The position numbers and the translations under genes are program-made. The notes below the pieces were generated by a model, which did not search any database, was not told the origin of the DNA, and saw only the letters and a program-made list of their open reading frames with translations. A stretch of DNA of 64,000 bases from contig CM060200.1 in the NCBI GenBank assembly GCA_030562195.1, positions 27,505,023 to 27,569,022 of the forward strand. The letters run 5' to 3'. Source of the DNA: Nipponacmea schrenckii (lineage: Eukaryota; Mollusca; Gastropoda; Lottiidae). Positions within the stretch are counted from its first letter, which is position 1. Each line of letters opens with the position of its first letter. Below are positions 1 through 11,959 of the stretch, piece by piece.

Positions 1-357
1 ATTTGATCAACAATCTGATAGTTTTGTTAAAGAAAATCTTCTGCAGAATTTTAACAATAAAAATAAGAAAATAAGAAAATCTAACAAGAGATTTAAAAAA
101 GAAAAAAAATGTCATCACAAAAAAAAGGAAATAAAAAGGAGAGAGAAAAGATGAAAGATATAGGGATAATGAAAGACAACGCACACAAAGAAAAAAAAAT
201 AGAAATGAAAAGGGGGTGGGCAAAAATTATCTGAATAAGTTTTTAAATTTTATGGAAATAATTCCATTACTGGCAAGTGAATATAGAAAATATGACTAAA
301 GCTTTAGGGGTAATTTGAAAAAGTATTTTTTAATTATTCAGCAGATGAACATAAACA
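1..357. other. AT-rich non-coding flank
   Basis: Purine-rich and A-rich sequence with short A runs. No open frame, splice pattern or repeat boundary is visible. It lies downstream of the minus-strand ENSA gene and may be intergenic. Confidence 0.5.
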
Positions 358-361
358 TTAA

Positions 362-831
362 AGGGGCCCAGGCTTGATTTTTAGGGGTCGTTTTGGGCCT
401 TTGTTACATTTAAACAGTCCTCCAATATATTCAAGCTCTGAGAAAAATACCTCGAAATATGCCTCAAAAAATTTCACTTTTCATTTTTTTTTCGTGCTGT
501 ACGACAGTCAGTCTGAAAATTTTGTGTCCTGTTGACAAAGTCTACAATTGAAAAATGTGTTGTAGTCTGCTTATATAGATGACCGCTATTGCACGACGGG
601 AAGGATAACTCTTTGATTATCACGACGAACCGTTTTCCAATATGGCGGGACGTTCGTAATTTCTTAAGTCATTATGATTTTTCAAACACGGATAATTATG
701 GAAACACAGGGATTTGAAGGATCAAATTTCAAAGGTAAGCTCTGTAGACTATTTCTGATTAGCTAACCAAAAGATTTCATGTGTTTGAGGCTGTCGGATG
801 ATTGTCCGAAACAAATAAAGCCTGGGCCCCT
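362..831. mobile_element. TTAA-flanked MITE, 470 bp
   Basis: The ends are perfect 14-bp inverted repeats, AGGGGCCCAGGCTT at 362 and its complement ending at 831. They are flanked by TTAA at 358-361 and 832-835, the target duplication of piggyBac and Kolobok elements. No coding capacity is seen inside, so this is a non-autonomous element. A second element of nearly the same length (466 bp), also starting AGGG and also between TTAA copies, sits at 45,443-45,908. Confidence 0.85.
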
Positions 832-835
832 TTAA

Positions 836-1934
836 AGCAATACCAAAATCAAGATAGTACTAACTTATATTAGGAAAGGAATTCAAACAGAATAATAATT
901 CAAGGCAATTTCAAAAAAGAAAAAGAAAAAAGGCAAATATGAAAAATGAAACCAAAAGGTGAATAATTTTATCCTTATTTCAACCAACCAAAGTACAAAA
1001 GTAGATGACTTATATCTAGTTGGGTTGAATAGTGATTGTGTAACTGGTTAATTACTAATCTCTAATCAACCTACATTATATATCAATAGAACTACATACA
1101 TCATTAATAATCAACAGATATCATAACTGATTTAACATGCATTTCAATTGACTGTATATATAGGGTAGGATTAACTCTATAAAACACACCAAACTAGGCT
1201 TTTTCTAACACCAAAAATTCACAAAAGAGTTCTTTCAAAAATATAAATTTCAATGATTAGGATTGGAATTCTGAGATACTTGATGAATTACCAGATATCA
1301 TAATTAGGCAACTAGGAAGTGATATTGTCCATTATTTAACTAAAACTTTTTTTCAAAAGGAATTTGGTGACTTAATAATCTAGAGATAGAAGTCTGAGAA
1401 AATGTCTTATCTTAGTTGTATTGTATCACTAAATTATCATAATTATAAAAGTAGAAAGCAACTCTTTATGTTTAACACCACATTGAAAATATTTTTCTTC
1501 AAAAAAAACTTCAATCGACTTTTAGAATGGAATACTCATAGTCTTATTGCATTACTAGAATATCATATTATATAAAAGGGAATTAACTCTAAACAAACAC
1601 CACAAACTAGACTTTGTGTCCATTTTCAACACCACAATTGATTAAATTTAGAAGAGAAATTTAAATGAGAAACAGAGTGGAAGTCTCAGATAGGGCTTGT
1701 ATTTAAATCAAAGTAATTTTTTTTTAGAATTTCAAAGATAAAATAGTGGACAGATTTGTACTAAAAGTCTTCAACATACTGTTAACACATTTGAACATTA
1801 TATTGTGGTTTCACAAAACTCTTACATATACCATAGTTCAGTTCAGATTTCAGACAAGTTTATATTTGAAACACATTAAACTGGTATCAAAAACAGCCTT
1901 GTTGACTAACTTCCTCCAGGTTGAGAGCCTCCTG
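836..1934. other. ENSA 3' flank without recognisable genes
   Basis: AT-rich sequence that should contain the ENSA 3' UTR. Two weakly similar blocks near 1,160-1,225 and 1,575-1,640 share words such as TTAACTCTA and CACCAAACTAG and may be an old duplication. The 69-codon plus-strand frame at 1,746 has no family resemblance and overlaps the end of ENSA antisense. Confidence 0.4.
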
Positions 1935-3136
1935 TCACTGCTTGGCTTGTTCTAAAAGTGGGTTGACTAATTTACTTGGTAAGGAAGCCTTTCTTGCTGG
2001 TAAATTCTCAGGGGTAGGGATAGCTTCTCCAACAGATTCTTCAATTAAAAACTTTTCTGATTGATTTAAAGGTTTCTTGGGATTATTTAACTTAGCTTTA
2101 GCCATGTTGTAATCTCCAGAATCAAAATATTTCTGAAAATCAATCAAAAAATTGTTTACAACGAATGAGAAATAGCTGTCAATGGTTTCACCATTTCAAT
2201 GCAACATAGTTATTAGGAACTGGGTACTACATAAGCTTTGATTATTTAAAAAAAAGGTCATTATAACAAGACTGTGGAAGAAAACTCGTTAGATTAAAAT
2301 GAAGATGACAAATATAAAAAAAAAACATAAATTTAATTGCATTTCAAGTAGATTAGAAAATAACTCACCCCTTTGTTAATTAATCTTTTCTGTAAAATGG
2401 CTGAACCACCACCTTTCAAATTTGGATATTTTGAACGCAGACGAGCTTCTTCATTTTGTTCCAGTGTTTTTGGCTGAAAAATAATTCAATTCCTCTAAAA
2501 TAAAAGCAAATCAATCAATTAATCCTAAAAACATAGCTCTAGTTATCCATTACCTGGATATACCTGGATATGAGTTAATTCCATCCTATTCATAAGGAAG
2601 TTCCCACTAAGTGGGCTTATAAGAAGCCGGCTATTGTCAACAAGGTATCAGCTGGAGTGAACAATACCCTTCCATAGCAAATTAGTTTAATCAGACATTT
2701 ACATGACTAGCCCTTGTCAACTAGTAGGGTTGTTGGTCTTTTCAAATAACATTATTGTGTTATGAATAAGACATTCTGATACTAGCCTATAGGCCTATTT
2801 TCTATTTGAAAATGATTGCTTTGTTATTGTAATCATTTTGTTTATAAAGAATGAAGAAAGTGTGTACTAAATTCATGATCCAAAATTAGCTAAAAACACT
2901 GGATTGTACATTCAAACATTTCATTTGACAATGTATCCATAGGGTAAAGCCAAATAACAATTAACAATTGGCCCAAGAAGGCTAAATTATATGAGAAGAT
3001 GGATGCCCATTTTTGTCGTGTTGTGGTTCAAAAGCAATGTTGTTTTTGTTGACATCATTTTCATTACCTGAGGTTGTTTGAAAACGTCAGCATCTCCAGT
3101 AGGAACGTCATTTCCAGTCTCGGATGCCATACTCAT
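1935..3136 (-). CDS. ENSA: Alpha-endosulfine / ARPP19 family protein (ENSA), 3 exons
   Basis: ENSA/ARPP19 proteins are small disordered inhibitors of the phosphatase PP2A-B55; once phosphorylated by Greatwall/MASTL kinase they hold PP2A off during mitosis. Exons read on the minus strand are 3136-3068, 2473-2369 and 2132-1935, with GT-AG borders and phase 0 joins, giving 123 residues. The family signature [12 protein letters not shown] is at residues 61-72; Ser63 is the Greatwall site. Near the C-terminus ARKAS (104-108) matches the PKA site conserved in the family. The first of two close ATGs (residues 1 and 3) was chosen. Length fits the family (about 110-120). It is divergently paired with PIGO. 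No transmembrane segment is present; the protein should be cytosolic. Vertebrates have two paralogues, and the sequence alone does not say which name is better. Confidence 0.93.
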
Positions 3137-3422
3137 TTTGGACGAAAGGTTTCCCAAATTAACCAAAGAATTGAATAGAATCGTCAGGGGACAATTTCAC
3201 CACTGAAGTTGTAAAGAAAATGGCTCGTTTGACGTCATTAACTCAAAATCAAATTGACCAATGAAATTTCGCGCACGTCGTCAATGCTGTATTACAACAT
3301 GTCAGCGCCCAGGGGTAAATAAAGTAAGAATGATAACGTTATGATGTGGCCGGTTTATGGTCATAACTGTCAGAGTATTGAATGAAACTTATACTTGAGT
3401 ATCGTGGGAGGGTCAGTTCAAG
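3137..3422. promoter_or_regulatory. Short divergent promoter region between ENSA and PIGO
   Basis: Only 286 bp separate the ENSA start (minus strand) from the PIGO start (plus strand), so both promoters must lie here or overlap the 5' UTRs. It is less AT-rich than its surroundings, with several CG dinucleotides (GCGCACGTCGTC near 3,272) and two TGACGTCA-like half sites near 3,230. No TATA box is evident, as expected for a housekeeping bidirectional promoter. Function is inferred from spacing only. Confidence 0.5.
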
Positions 3423-6400
3423 ATGATCTCGGGGAAGAAACAGATTGGTTTACTGGTGTGGCTTGGTTCATTGTATTTTATTGGTGTGCTTATATTTACA
3501 AAAGGATTTCTATTGAAAAGAACCGTTGTAGAGAAAAACAGTACCTGTGAAGCCGACTTTACTTTAAGTACCGACGATCACGATGAAGAGGGTTGCTGGA
3601 TGCACAAACGATTCAAGAAAGCAGTAATCATAATCATTGATGCTTTGAAATACGAGTTTTTGGAATTTGACCATAATTACAAAGCAACCGACAAAGTTCC
3701 TCACTTTAAAAATAAATTACCATTCATTGAAAATTTGTTGCAGAAGAGCCCCAAAAATGCCATATTGACAAAGTTTATTGCAGATCCACCAACAACGACC
3801 TTGCAACGACTTAAAGGCCTTACAACTGGAAGTTTGCCTACTTTTGTGGATGCAGGTTCAAACTTTGCCAGTACGGAAATCGTAGAAGACAATGTTATTG
3901 ATCAAATGGTAAAAGCGGGACATAGAGTGAAATTTATGGGTGATGACACTTGGCTTGGTCTTTTTCCTGGTAGATTCAAAAAACAATTTCCATTTCCATC
4001 ATTTAATGTGAAAGACTTACACACAGTTGATAATGGAATTCTAGATAATTTGCTTCCAGAACTGAAGATGAAAGATTGGGATATTATTATTGCTCATTTT
4101 CTTGGAGTTGACCATTGTGGTCATAGATTTGGACCAAACCATCCTGCCATGTCTGATAAATTGTTACAAATGAACAGTATGATAAGGTAACTTTTAACAG
4201 TCTTGCTCTCGATTGTTTCTATGTATCTCAGTATTCCTACATTTGTTTTAAGGAAAATGATAGGACATGGCGAGAAATAAAGCCCATTGCCCTGTGATCT
4301 GGGTTTGGTCATTGTTTTATGACAGTGAACGATTTTGCACAGAATACCAGTCAACTCGGGGACAAGTCAACTTGGGGACAGTTAACTCGGAGACAAAAGG
4401 AGTTAACTCGGGTACAACCATGAGTTAATTCTGAGACAACTTCGAGTTAACTCGGAGACAATATATATTATTGGAATAAAGGTGATATCTTAAAAACCTT
4501 TTGGTTTCGAATTCACGATCATGCGATCGGAACTTCTTTTAAACATGATTTCAGTAGTACGCGAGACCAACGGTAGACCTTGCAGATTCGCGTAAATATG
4601 CACTGCTCATGAAATGTCCTTCAATATTTCAAAGACAAAAACCACTCAACAAAATTCTAAATTGCTATCAAATTTCGACCTATAGAGCAGAAAACTACTA
4701 TTCAATACATGAATTAATTCGGACGCTTGATAATCCATTAATTAACAATGATCAGCGATCATTTAATTAACTGAAAGAGCAGAAGCATTTGAACTTTGAC
4801 ATCTACTAACCGAAAGTAGAATATAATGATTAGCTGATATAAATAGATAGATCTTTTATTGTTCAATCAGATTTAATTGTTCACAAGTATCGATGGTTCC
4901 TTCATAGATTTATTCTCCAACAAGATGTGATTTATCCACTTTTCACTGCTATATCGTTTAACCCGAGGCAACCGGAATGTAAAATAACAATGAATAATCT
5001 TTATTTCAATGACCTAAAAAATGAACTAAAGATATGATAACGGCATCGGTAAATTTGTCCCCGGGTTGACTGGAGAGTATTGTCTCCGAGTTTAATTTTG
5101 TCTCTGAGTTAACTAACAAAAATGTGTCTCCGGGTTGACGTGTACCCGAGTTGACGGAGTACCTTTGCACAAGCCCTTTGATCTGTGGAGCTTTTGTATC
5201 ATGGTGAAAACAAGAGCCACAGACCTCTGACCAAAATAATGCTATTAGTATATTAGGCCCTTTTTGTCACATTTTCCATATTTTTCCATATCAACCATGC
5301 AGTAACAAAGTCTATATAATTACAATTTAGAAATGTTTCTTGGCATGGGCCTTTGTTTCACTTTAACCATTAATTTATAATTGTAGAAATGTAAGTAAAA
5401 TGTTAGATAAAGATACTGTATTAATGGTACTAGGAGATCATGGTATGACTAGAACAGGTGACCATGGAGGAGACAGTACAGATGAGTTAGAAGCTGGTCT
5501 ATTTATATACAGCCCTGAATTGCTTACAGCTACTATACCAAAGGTGTGTTAGTTTTCAGCAAGGGATCTCCATTTATAATTAATACTGAGCTTATTTAAG
5601 AATTAATTACCTCACAGATTAGATGTATGTTTTTACATTTGAGTTGGTCTGTCAGTCTTGCTTAGAAAATATAGAAAAATCAACAGTCCTGGGTTAAGGA
5701 TATTGATAAAAGCACTAGCCAAAGACACAGAGCATTAGTAATTTTTTAAGCCAAACTTCGTATGAATTATAAAATGAAAACAGTACCATTGCTTTATAAA
5801 GGCACCTGTTTTCTTACAATTGTTCTTATGATAAAGTATGATAGCTTTTAGATTCATTGGTATTGTAGATTGTAACATTGTGGTTTAGTACTGTTATGAA
5901 AGCTCATGCACAGGCATGTTAAAACAACCTCCAGTGAAAGAGTATTGTTGGTGCAGTTAGTTTAACAAACGAATTATATAAAATAAGAAGTAAAGTAGTC
6001 ATCCATAGGCCTATCTTGAGAATATGAAGATACTTGGATGAAACATAAATATGGTGTAAAATTCCATTCAATTTAATTTCAGATGAAGAAGAGAGAAGTA
6101 GCCCAGACAGATTTAGTACCTACTATCTCTTTATTATTAGGTCTACCAATTCCTTACTCTAGTCTTGGCATGATCATTCCAGAACTGTTCAACCATTGCC
6201 CCTGGTCCAAAACATCATCAAGTGATATCAGGCAAATATACCATACTGTTAAGGCTTTACGATTGAATGCTCATCAAATTCGAGAGTTTTTGAAAAGTTA
6301 TTATGAAATATCACCTGAGTTCCCCTATCAGAAATACTCAGAATTAGAGGCTTTAATAGAGCATGCTGAAGGCGATTTACAACAATTATTAACTGCCCTG

Positions 6401-9400
6401 GTGACGGAAGGAGAATCAAATAATGTTTATAATAGGCTCAATATCCTGAAAAATCATTACGAAACTTTTATTCAAGAAGCTAGAAACATGTGTCAGAGGA
6501 TATGGGCGAAGTTTGACCTGGTGTCAATATCGTTAGGGTTAATAGTGGTCTTTTTATGTATCTTAATCAATATTTATTTCTATTTGGCACATAAAAACGA
6601 AGAGGATCTCTCAGCTATTTCTCTCGCTGCTATATTTGGCAGTACTGTTGTTATCCTATATGCTTTAATTCAAGCGTTTTATATTGGAGATTTCATAAAC
6701 CCATTCATGGTATATTTATTCTCTGGAGTAATGATAGTCACCTTCTGCATCATGATTAAAAAGAATCTATCTCTATGGAAACAATCAAAAAAGAACAGAA
6801 ATTCTTTAAATCTCCCTTCATTTGGAAACTTATTCGCAACATTTCTAACAATAGTGTATGCGTTTGGCTATTCCTCTAATAGCTATGTGGTGTTTGAGGA
6901 TTCTGTCACAGCCTTCTTATCTGTATCTTTAATATGGCTATTTGGTATTAAAGCTATTTACGTGAACAATAACATTACCAAAGAATCTAGGAATGACTTG
7001 AGTATTAGACAGGTTGTGAAAAACAGAAAACTGAAATTTGATATACTTGAAAAATTAACTCAACCCAACTCAATAATTATATTTGTGTTATTAATTTCCA
7101 GTACAATGTTTAGATTGTTGTCTAACTTCACTGTATGCCGTGAAGAACAGATGCCCTGTAATGACACAATATTTCTTCAACCTTTGGCTAATTTCACCCA
7201 AGACGAATTTAAATTGAAGAATCTACGCTACTTTTTTTCTATAGGATGTCTGGCAGCTGTTGTGTTTCTCTCACGTAAATGGATGAAACATTTTGGAAAT
7301 TTAAATGGAGAAAGCCCAGTTGTTATGTGTGCTAAATATTTAATTCCTTTTGCTGCAACCTGTGTCGGGCTTCATTGGGCAGTAATAGCTTTACCTCCAG
7401 CAGTGTTAGATGCCTTACCTGGCTGGCAACAAGTTTTAATGGCACAGTTAGCCTATATTTCTATAATTTCTTTAATTATTTGTGTCATCATCAGTCCATT
7501 AAGTTTATATTTAGTGTATGTTAAAAACAATCGAAACGTGACATTACCCAGTGTTGATGGACCACAATTTATACCTCAAGTATTTCAGCAACTGAAAGAA
7601 AACCTGAACAGTAATAGCAAAGAAAAGCCACCTATGATATATGGCCTAGGAACAGTATATACTTCAAGTATAATATACCTAATAACAGTAATTAGTTTAC
7701 TGTTATCATTATTATTAGGAGATGGATTATCACCAGCTTTAATTCTTACAGCTTTATCACTTTTAGCTTTCCTTGAAATTTACTCAGCTGCATACACAGA
7801 TGAAGGTATTGTTTTTTTGATAAATCTTCACGGGGGAAGGGTCCATGTGTGATCGTGATGGAAGAGTCTACCACCTCCCGTTTCAATTTAATACTGATAC
7901 TTTGTCTTAAAATAAACATAAAATTTTAAAATTTAAAACTTGGGAAATAAGAGCATATGTAAATCAGTAACTTAGTTTTTGAGTTTTCAATATACTAAGG
8001 ATTCTGTTAAAATGACACCAGGTAAGTTCTGATATACACCTTTTGACCATTCTTGAGAACTATGTTTATGCCAAGACACAGTATCACTTTAAAATAAACA
8101 GATATATACAAGTCGTTATGTACTTATTTATTAATTCATTTCAGATCTGATGACCTGTTGATTACTACATTGAAACTTTATAAGTAATTAATGATAATTG
8201 TGTTATTTATCAATAAATACTTGTTTATTTTAGATTCTGAAGTTAGCTGGCCAGCAGTTGTAACCTTGGGAATGATCACCTCTCATGTCTTCTACTGCAC
8301 TGGTCACCAGGCTACAATTTCCTCTCTACAATGGAATGCAGCATTTACTGGTTTCCATGGCAACTTTAATAATAATGTGCTTCCTGCAATTCTAATGACA
8401 TTAAATACATTCAGTGCTCAAATCCTGCTTGGTGTAATGACGCCGTTATTGGTATTCTGGCCTAAGCTTTACACCAAACTAACTTTACTGATGAGAAAGA
8501 AATCTCAAGATGAGAATGAAAGGTGGCAAGGTGATTTTGTATTTTATGATGATGGTGAAAAGTTAAGACAGATTTTCTACAGACTATGTTTAGCTGTTTT
8601 CATCTTTACAAGTATAAAGGTCAGTTGAAACATTTTCATCAAATAGTCGATAACATACTTTGGCATGAAATAGATCAATTGTTAGCCAGCTAGAAAAATT
8701 TTGAGTAAGAATATGTTCCAGGTTCAGTTTTAATATTTCTACACAGCACCTCAGTTCAGTGAATAAGAGATTCCCTATTTACAATGGCTGGTGTGTCTTA
8801 AAAACAGGACATGCTCATCTTTCTTGAACAGATAAGCTGTTACTGGGTTTTTCAACTTTGTACACTTGTAATTTATGGTATTATTTACGCAAGGTTGAAG
8901 AGCAATATGCATAAGCTAAAATGAAGCAGTGGGAGAAAGGATGGATTTAAAAGAATGAATTTTGCAAAAAAAGACTCAATTCAAAAGTGAGGCATTTGAA
9001 CCTTCTGTGCCTTCGTTGAACAAATATTAACATAACAATAGATGTTAACAATACTTAAATCCTGTTACAGTGCTTTTTATTGAATAGTTATGTTACTTTC
9101 CATCACAGGCTATATAAATAACTTTGAACTGTGTAAACATCATTTCTTCCCCTAATATTGGGGCTGTTTTGAGGCAGTGGAATATCTCAGTTTGTGGCAA
9201 GATGGAATGTCATGTTCCAGGTGATTAGGTGCTTGCTGTGGGTTCAACTCCTCAAAGTAGAAAAAAATATTTGGATCGGCCAGTGCTTCTGAGAATATGC
9301 CCAGTGTCAATTTACACCACCTAATACTAAATGTCTGGACACGAATCAATATATCCCAACCCTCTTACTTTCTTAGTCCTACATATAGCTCTTTATATAT

Positions 9401-11106
9401 GGCAGGGAATTTTGTTCAAAACTATTATGATCTGCTGAAATAGCTAATACCTATGATGAAAAAACATAATACTTCTAAAACCAATGTCGTAAAACCTTTG
9501 ACCAATAATAACTAAAACTTCAAACTTCTAATGGCAGATTCTTATGTTGATATTCAAATGTTAAACACCCTAAAACCTCTATTGATTTAAAAGTAGCCTT
9601 ATCACAAATGGTTTAGTAATAGCAACAATGTAAAATTGTAAAAGCTTCTTCTACATAGCAATAGTGTAAAAGCATTAGTCGCATTAATTCTAATATTCAA
9701 ATTAGATGATGGGCGGGGCTTTAAAACCTGTCACTCAATACACTTAGAAAAGCCCAAATAATTTCTCCTGTGGAATAACGGTTTCCTGTTAGACTTAGGC
9801 GTCAGACCACTAATTCCTCATGCCTTTCCATTCAAATTTTTCAAGGATCTACAACTTTTTCCTCAACTTTTAATGAAAGGAAAAGTACTCTTCACTTTAA
9901 ACTAAAGGATATTTATTCCAAAGAAAACGTATAAATATTTTGCATGGTCTTGACCACTGATTTTTTGGACATACCGGTATCGAAAGTGGAAGTAGATCTT
10001 GATCCCTTATTGTTAGCCAAATAAAGAATTTATTATTATGCCTGGTAAAAGTCCATCAGCAATTCCTTTTTACTCTTCTTCTTAAAATATGAAAGAAAAC
10101 ATAATTACAAAAAATCAAATTGTCAAAGAAAAGGAGAAATTTTCAATATAAATGGAATGAGAACTGTGATTGTGAACATTGAGGAAGTACCAGAGATAAG
10201 AAAGAACCATACCAAAATTCACAAAGATCTGTAATCCACCCACACGCTTAATCAAGAGGGTAAAACTGGTTTTCGAAAGAAACCAAGATTTTATGATGAC
10301 AAAGACACATATAAAGTTTCATGAAGATCTGACCAGGTTCCACGACAATATACGTCCACATTAAAATGTAAAATAAAAAAGGGAGTATATTGATGAGTAA
10401 AAACATGATTAGGCCGACAAAGAATGTCTGTTTATAAGTTTATGACTCAAGTTTAGAATTCCCTGGTGAAGTTCAGTTAATATTTCATTGGCCATGTTTG
10501 TTTATCAATTAAGAGCTATCTTTCCATGGGAGAAATAATTTGGACTTTTCTAAGTGTATTGAGTGACAGGTTTTAAAGCCCTGCCCATCATCTAATTTGA
10601 ATATTAGAATTAATGCTCTGCGACTAATGGATTTACACTATTGCTATGTAGAAGAAGCTTTTACAATTTTACTTTGTTGCTATTGCTAAACCATTTGTTA
10701 TAAGGCTACTTTTAAATCAATAGAGGTTTTAGGGTGTTTAACATTTGAATATCAACATAAGAATCTGCCAGTAGAAGTTTGAAGTTTTAGTTATTATTGG
10801 TCAAAGGTTTTACGACATTGGTATTAGAAGTATTATGTTTTTTCATCATAGGTATTAGCTATTTCAGCAGATCATTATAAATTCCCTGCCATATTTATAA
10901 TCCTTTTTATTTGTTAATTTCAGTTATTTGGTTCAATGGGTGCTGCAGCTCTTCACAGAAGACATTTGATGGTATGGAAAATATTTGCCCCTAGATTTGT
11001 ATTTGAAGCTGCTGGGTCTATTATAACTTATATTATTTCTATTGTCATGTATATGTTTGTTATGAGGATTGATGGTTCATTATCTAGCTTTCTTAAAGCT
11101 CTATAA
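3423..11106 (+). CDS. PIGO: GPI ethanolamine phosphate transferase 3 (PIG-O), 5 exons
   Basis: PIG-O adds ethanolamine phosphate to the third mannose of the GPI anchor in the ER membrane, the bridge to which proteins are attached. Exons 3423-4186, 5387-5543, 6083-7805, 8234-8619 and 10924-11106 join in phase to 1,070 residues (human is about 1,089). After an N-terminal signal anchor (about 8-27) comes the alkaline-phosphatase-fold domain: metal ligand in IIIIDAL (Asp73), the DPPTTT loop with the nucleophile Thr (121-126), GDD at 173-175, GVDHCGHR (228-235) and GDHGM (271-275). The rest is a multi-pass membrane region ending in [18 protein letters not shown], very like the PIGO C-terminus and distinguishing it from PIGN and PIGG. 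The reading frame of exon 3 runs on to 7,852 if the donor at 7,806 is missed. Introns 1 and 4 carry inverted-repeat elements. Confidence 0.95.
4346..5159. repeat. Foldback element with iterated arms in PIGO intron 1
   Basis: About 110 bp at the left (4,346-4,460) contain roughly six degenerate copies of GTTAACTCGGAGACA, each about 17-20 bp apart. The reverse complement of the same motif recurs about five times at 5,055-5,159. The outermost ends match as inverted copies of GTCAACTCGGG. The middle has no coding capacity. This architecture, long inverted arms made of tandem repeats, is that of foldback transposons. Target duplication is unclear. Confidence 0.75.
9393..10897. repeat. Long inverted repeat (about 375-bp arms) in PIGO intron 4
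   Basis: The arm at 9,393-9,774 and the arm at 10,522-10,897 are reverse complements with only scattered mismatches and a few small indels, by eye about 95 percent identical. The spacer of about 750 bp has no open frame. Both arms lie inside the last PIGO intron, so the pre-mRNA could fold into a hairpin hundreds of base pairs long. It is probably a non-autonomous transposon with long terminal inverted repeats; no clear target duplication was found. Confidence 0.9.
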
Positions 11107-11251
11107 GAATTTAAGTTCAGTGAAAAAGAAATGAAGAAAAAGTTTTATGTCCTACTTTACTGCACCCTCTGGTCTAATAAAGGCGATATAATAAGAATTA
11201 AAATGACGTCAAAAAGTTAGTGAATTGTTGGAGAATGTGTTACTAAAAAAG

Positions 11252-11257
11252 AATAAA
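11252..11257 (+). terminator. Polyadenylation signal AATAAA downstream of PIGO
   Basis: A canonical AATAAA hexamer 146 bp after the PIGO stop codon. It is the first one downstream on this strand, so it is the likely end of the PIGO transcript. Confidence 0.5.
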
Positions 11258-11385
11258 ATATCATTGATGTCATTGTATCAAAATCAAATCTCTAATGTAA
11301 ACAAATCTTGTCAGAAGCCCAACACATTGGGTGAGGTCAAATCTTGTGATAGTGTTCCGTGATTAATTTTGTGTTATAATACAGT

Positions 11386-11467
11386 GTACTCTGAGTAATC
11401 CGACATATATCTGGACTGCAAAATAATGTTGGATTAGCGAGTGTGTTGGGTTACTCAGAGTACATGA
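11386..11467. mobile_element. Small hairpin MITE
   Basis: An imperfect palindrome of about 80 bp: GTACTCTGAGTAATCCGACA on the left and its near-complement GTACTCTGAGTAACCCAACA on the right, with a short AT-rich loop. The CAGT start and the end sequence resemble pogo/Tigger-type termini, but the family assignment is a guess. Confidence 0.55.
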
Positions 11468-11577
11468 AGAATAAGATCAAATGTCGTGTTATGTGATAGT
11501 GTTTACACTAACATGGAACGATTAACACATGATTTCGCCCTCACCCATTATATCTCAGTAAATGTAAACTTTAATTT

Positions 11578-11685
11578 GCACTGTTACCCTAAGGCGTATA
11601 AGGTCGTACATCTGCACTAAGGTTAGCTGCAAAATCCATGTCCTGATATACAACCATAACGCCATAGGGTAACAGTTTTTTGCTT
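11578..11685. mobile_element. Second small inverted-repeat MITE
   Basis: The left end reads CACTGTTACCCTAAGGCGTA and the right end, reverse complemented, AACTGTTACCCTATGGCGTT, with similarity continuing inward for some 30 bp. There is no coding content. It sits in the convergent interval between PIGO and NGRN. Confidence 0.6.
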
Positions 11686-11925
11686 AATTACAGCCTGAAG
11701 TAAATGAAAAGTCAATATTGAATGTATGCATTCAAAAAAAAAATTATGCATTATAGTATACCCATCTGAATAGCTGGACTATAGTTATCTGATAGCTGAT
11801 ATCTCCTACTCATACAATTCAACCGCAATCAGAGATTAATTCTATGATGTACCGGTATATGTATATTTCTGCTTTACATGAATTCCCCATCAGCATGTCA
11901 TTATATTTTTAATTTAAAGCCAACA

Positions 11926-11931
11926 TTTATT
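11926..11931 (-). terminator. Candidate polyadenylation signal of NGRN
   Basis: TTTATT on the plus strand reads AATAAA on the minus strand, 29 bp past the NGRN stop codon. The close spacing makes it a plausible but unproven 3' end signal. Confidence 0.35.
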
Positions 11932-11959
11932 ATCATTTAATCAAATATTATATACACTT

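Noticed and set aside
8191..8628. Separate gene starting with ATG at 8,191
   Set aside because: This frame is PIGO exon 4 (8,234-8,619) read through its acceptor and donor; the upstream codons are intron.
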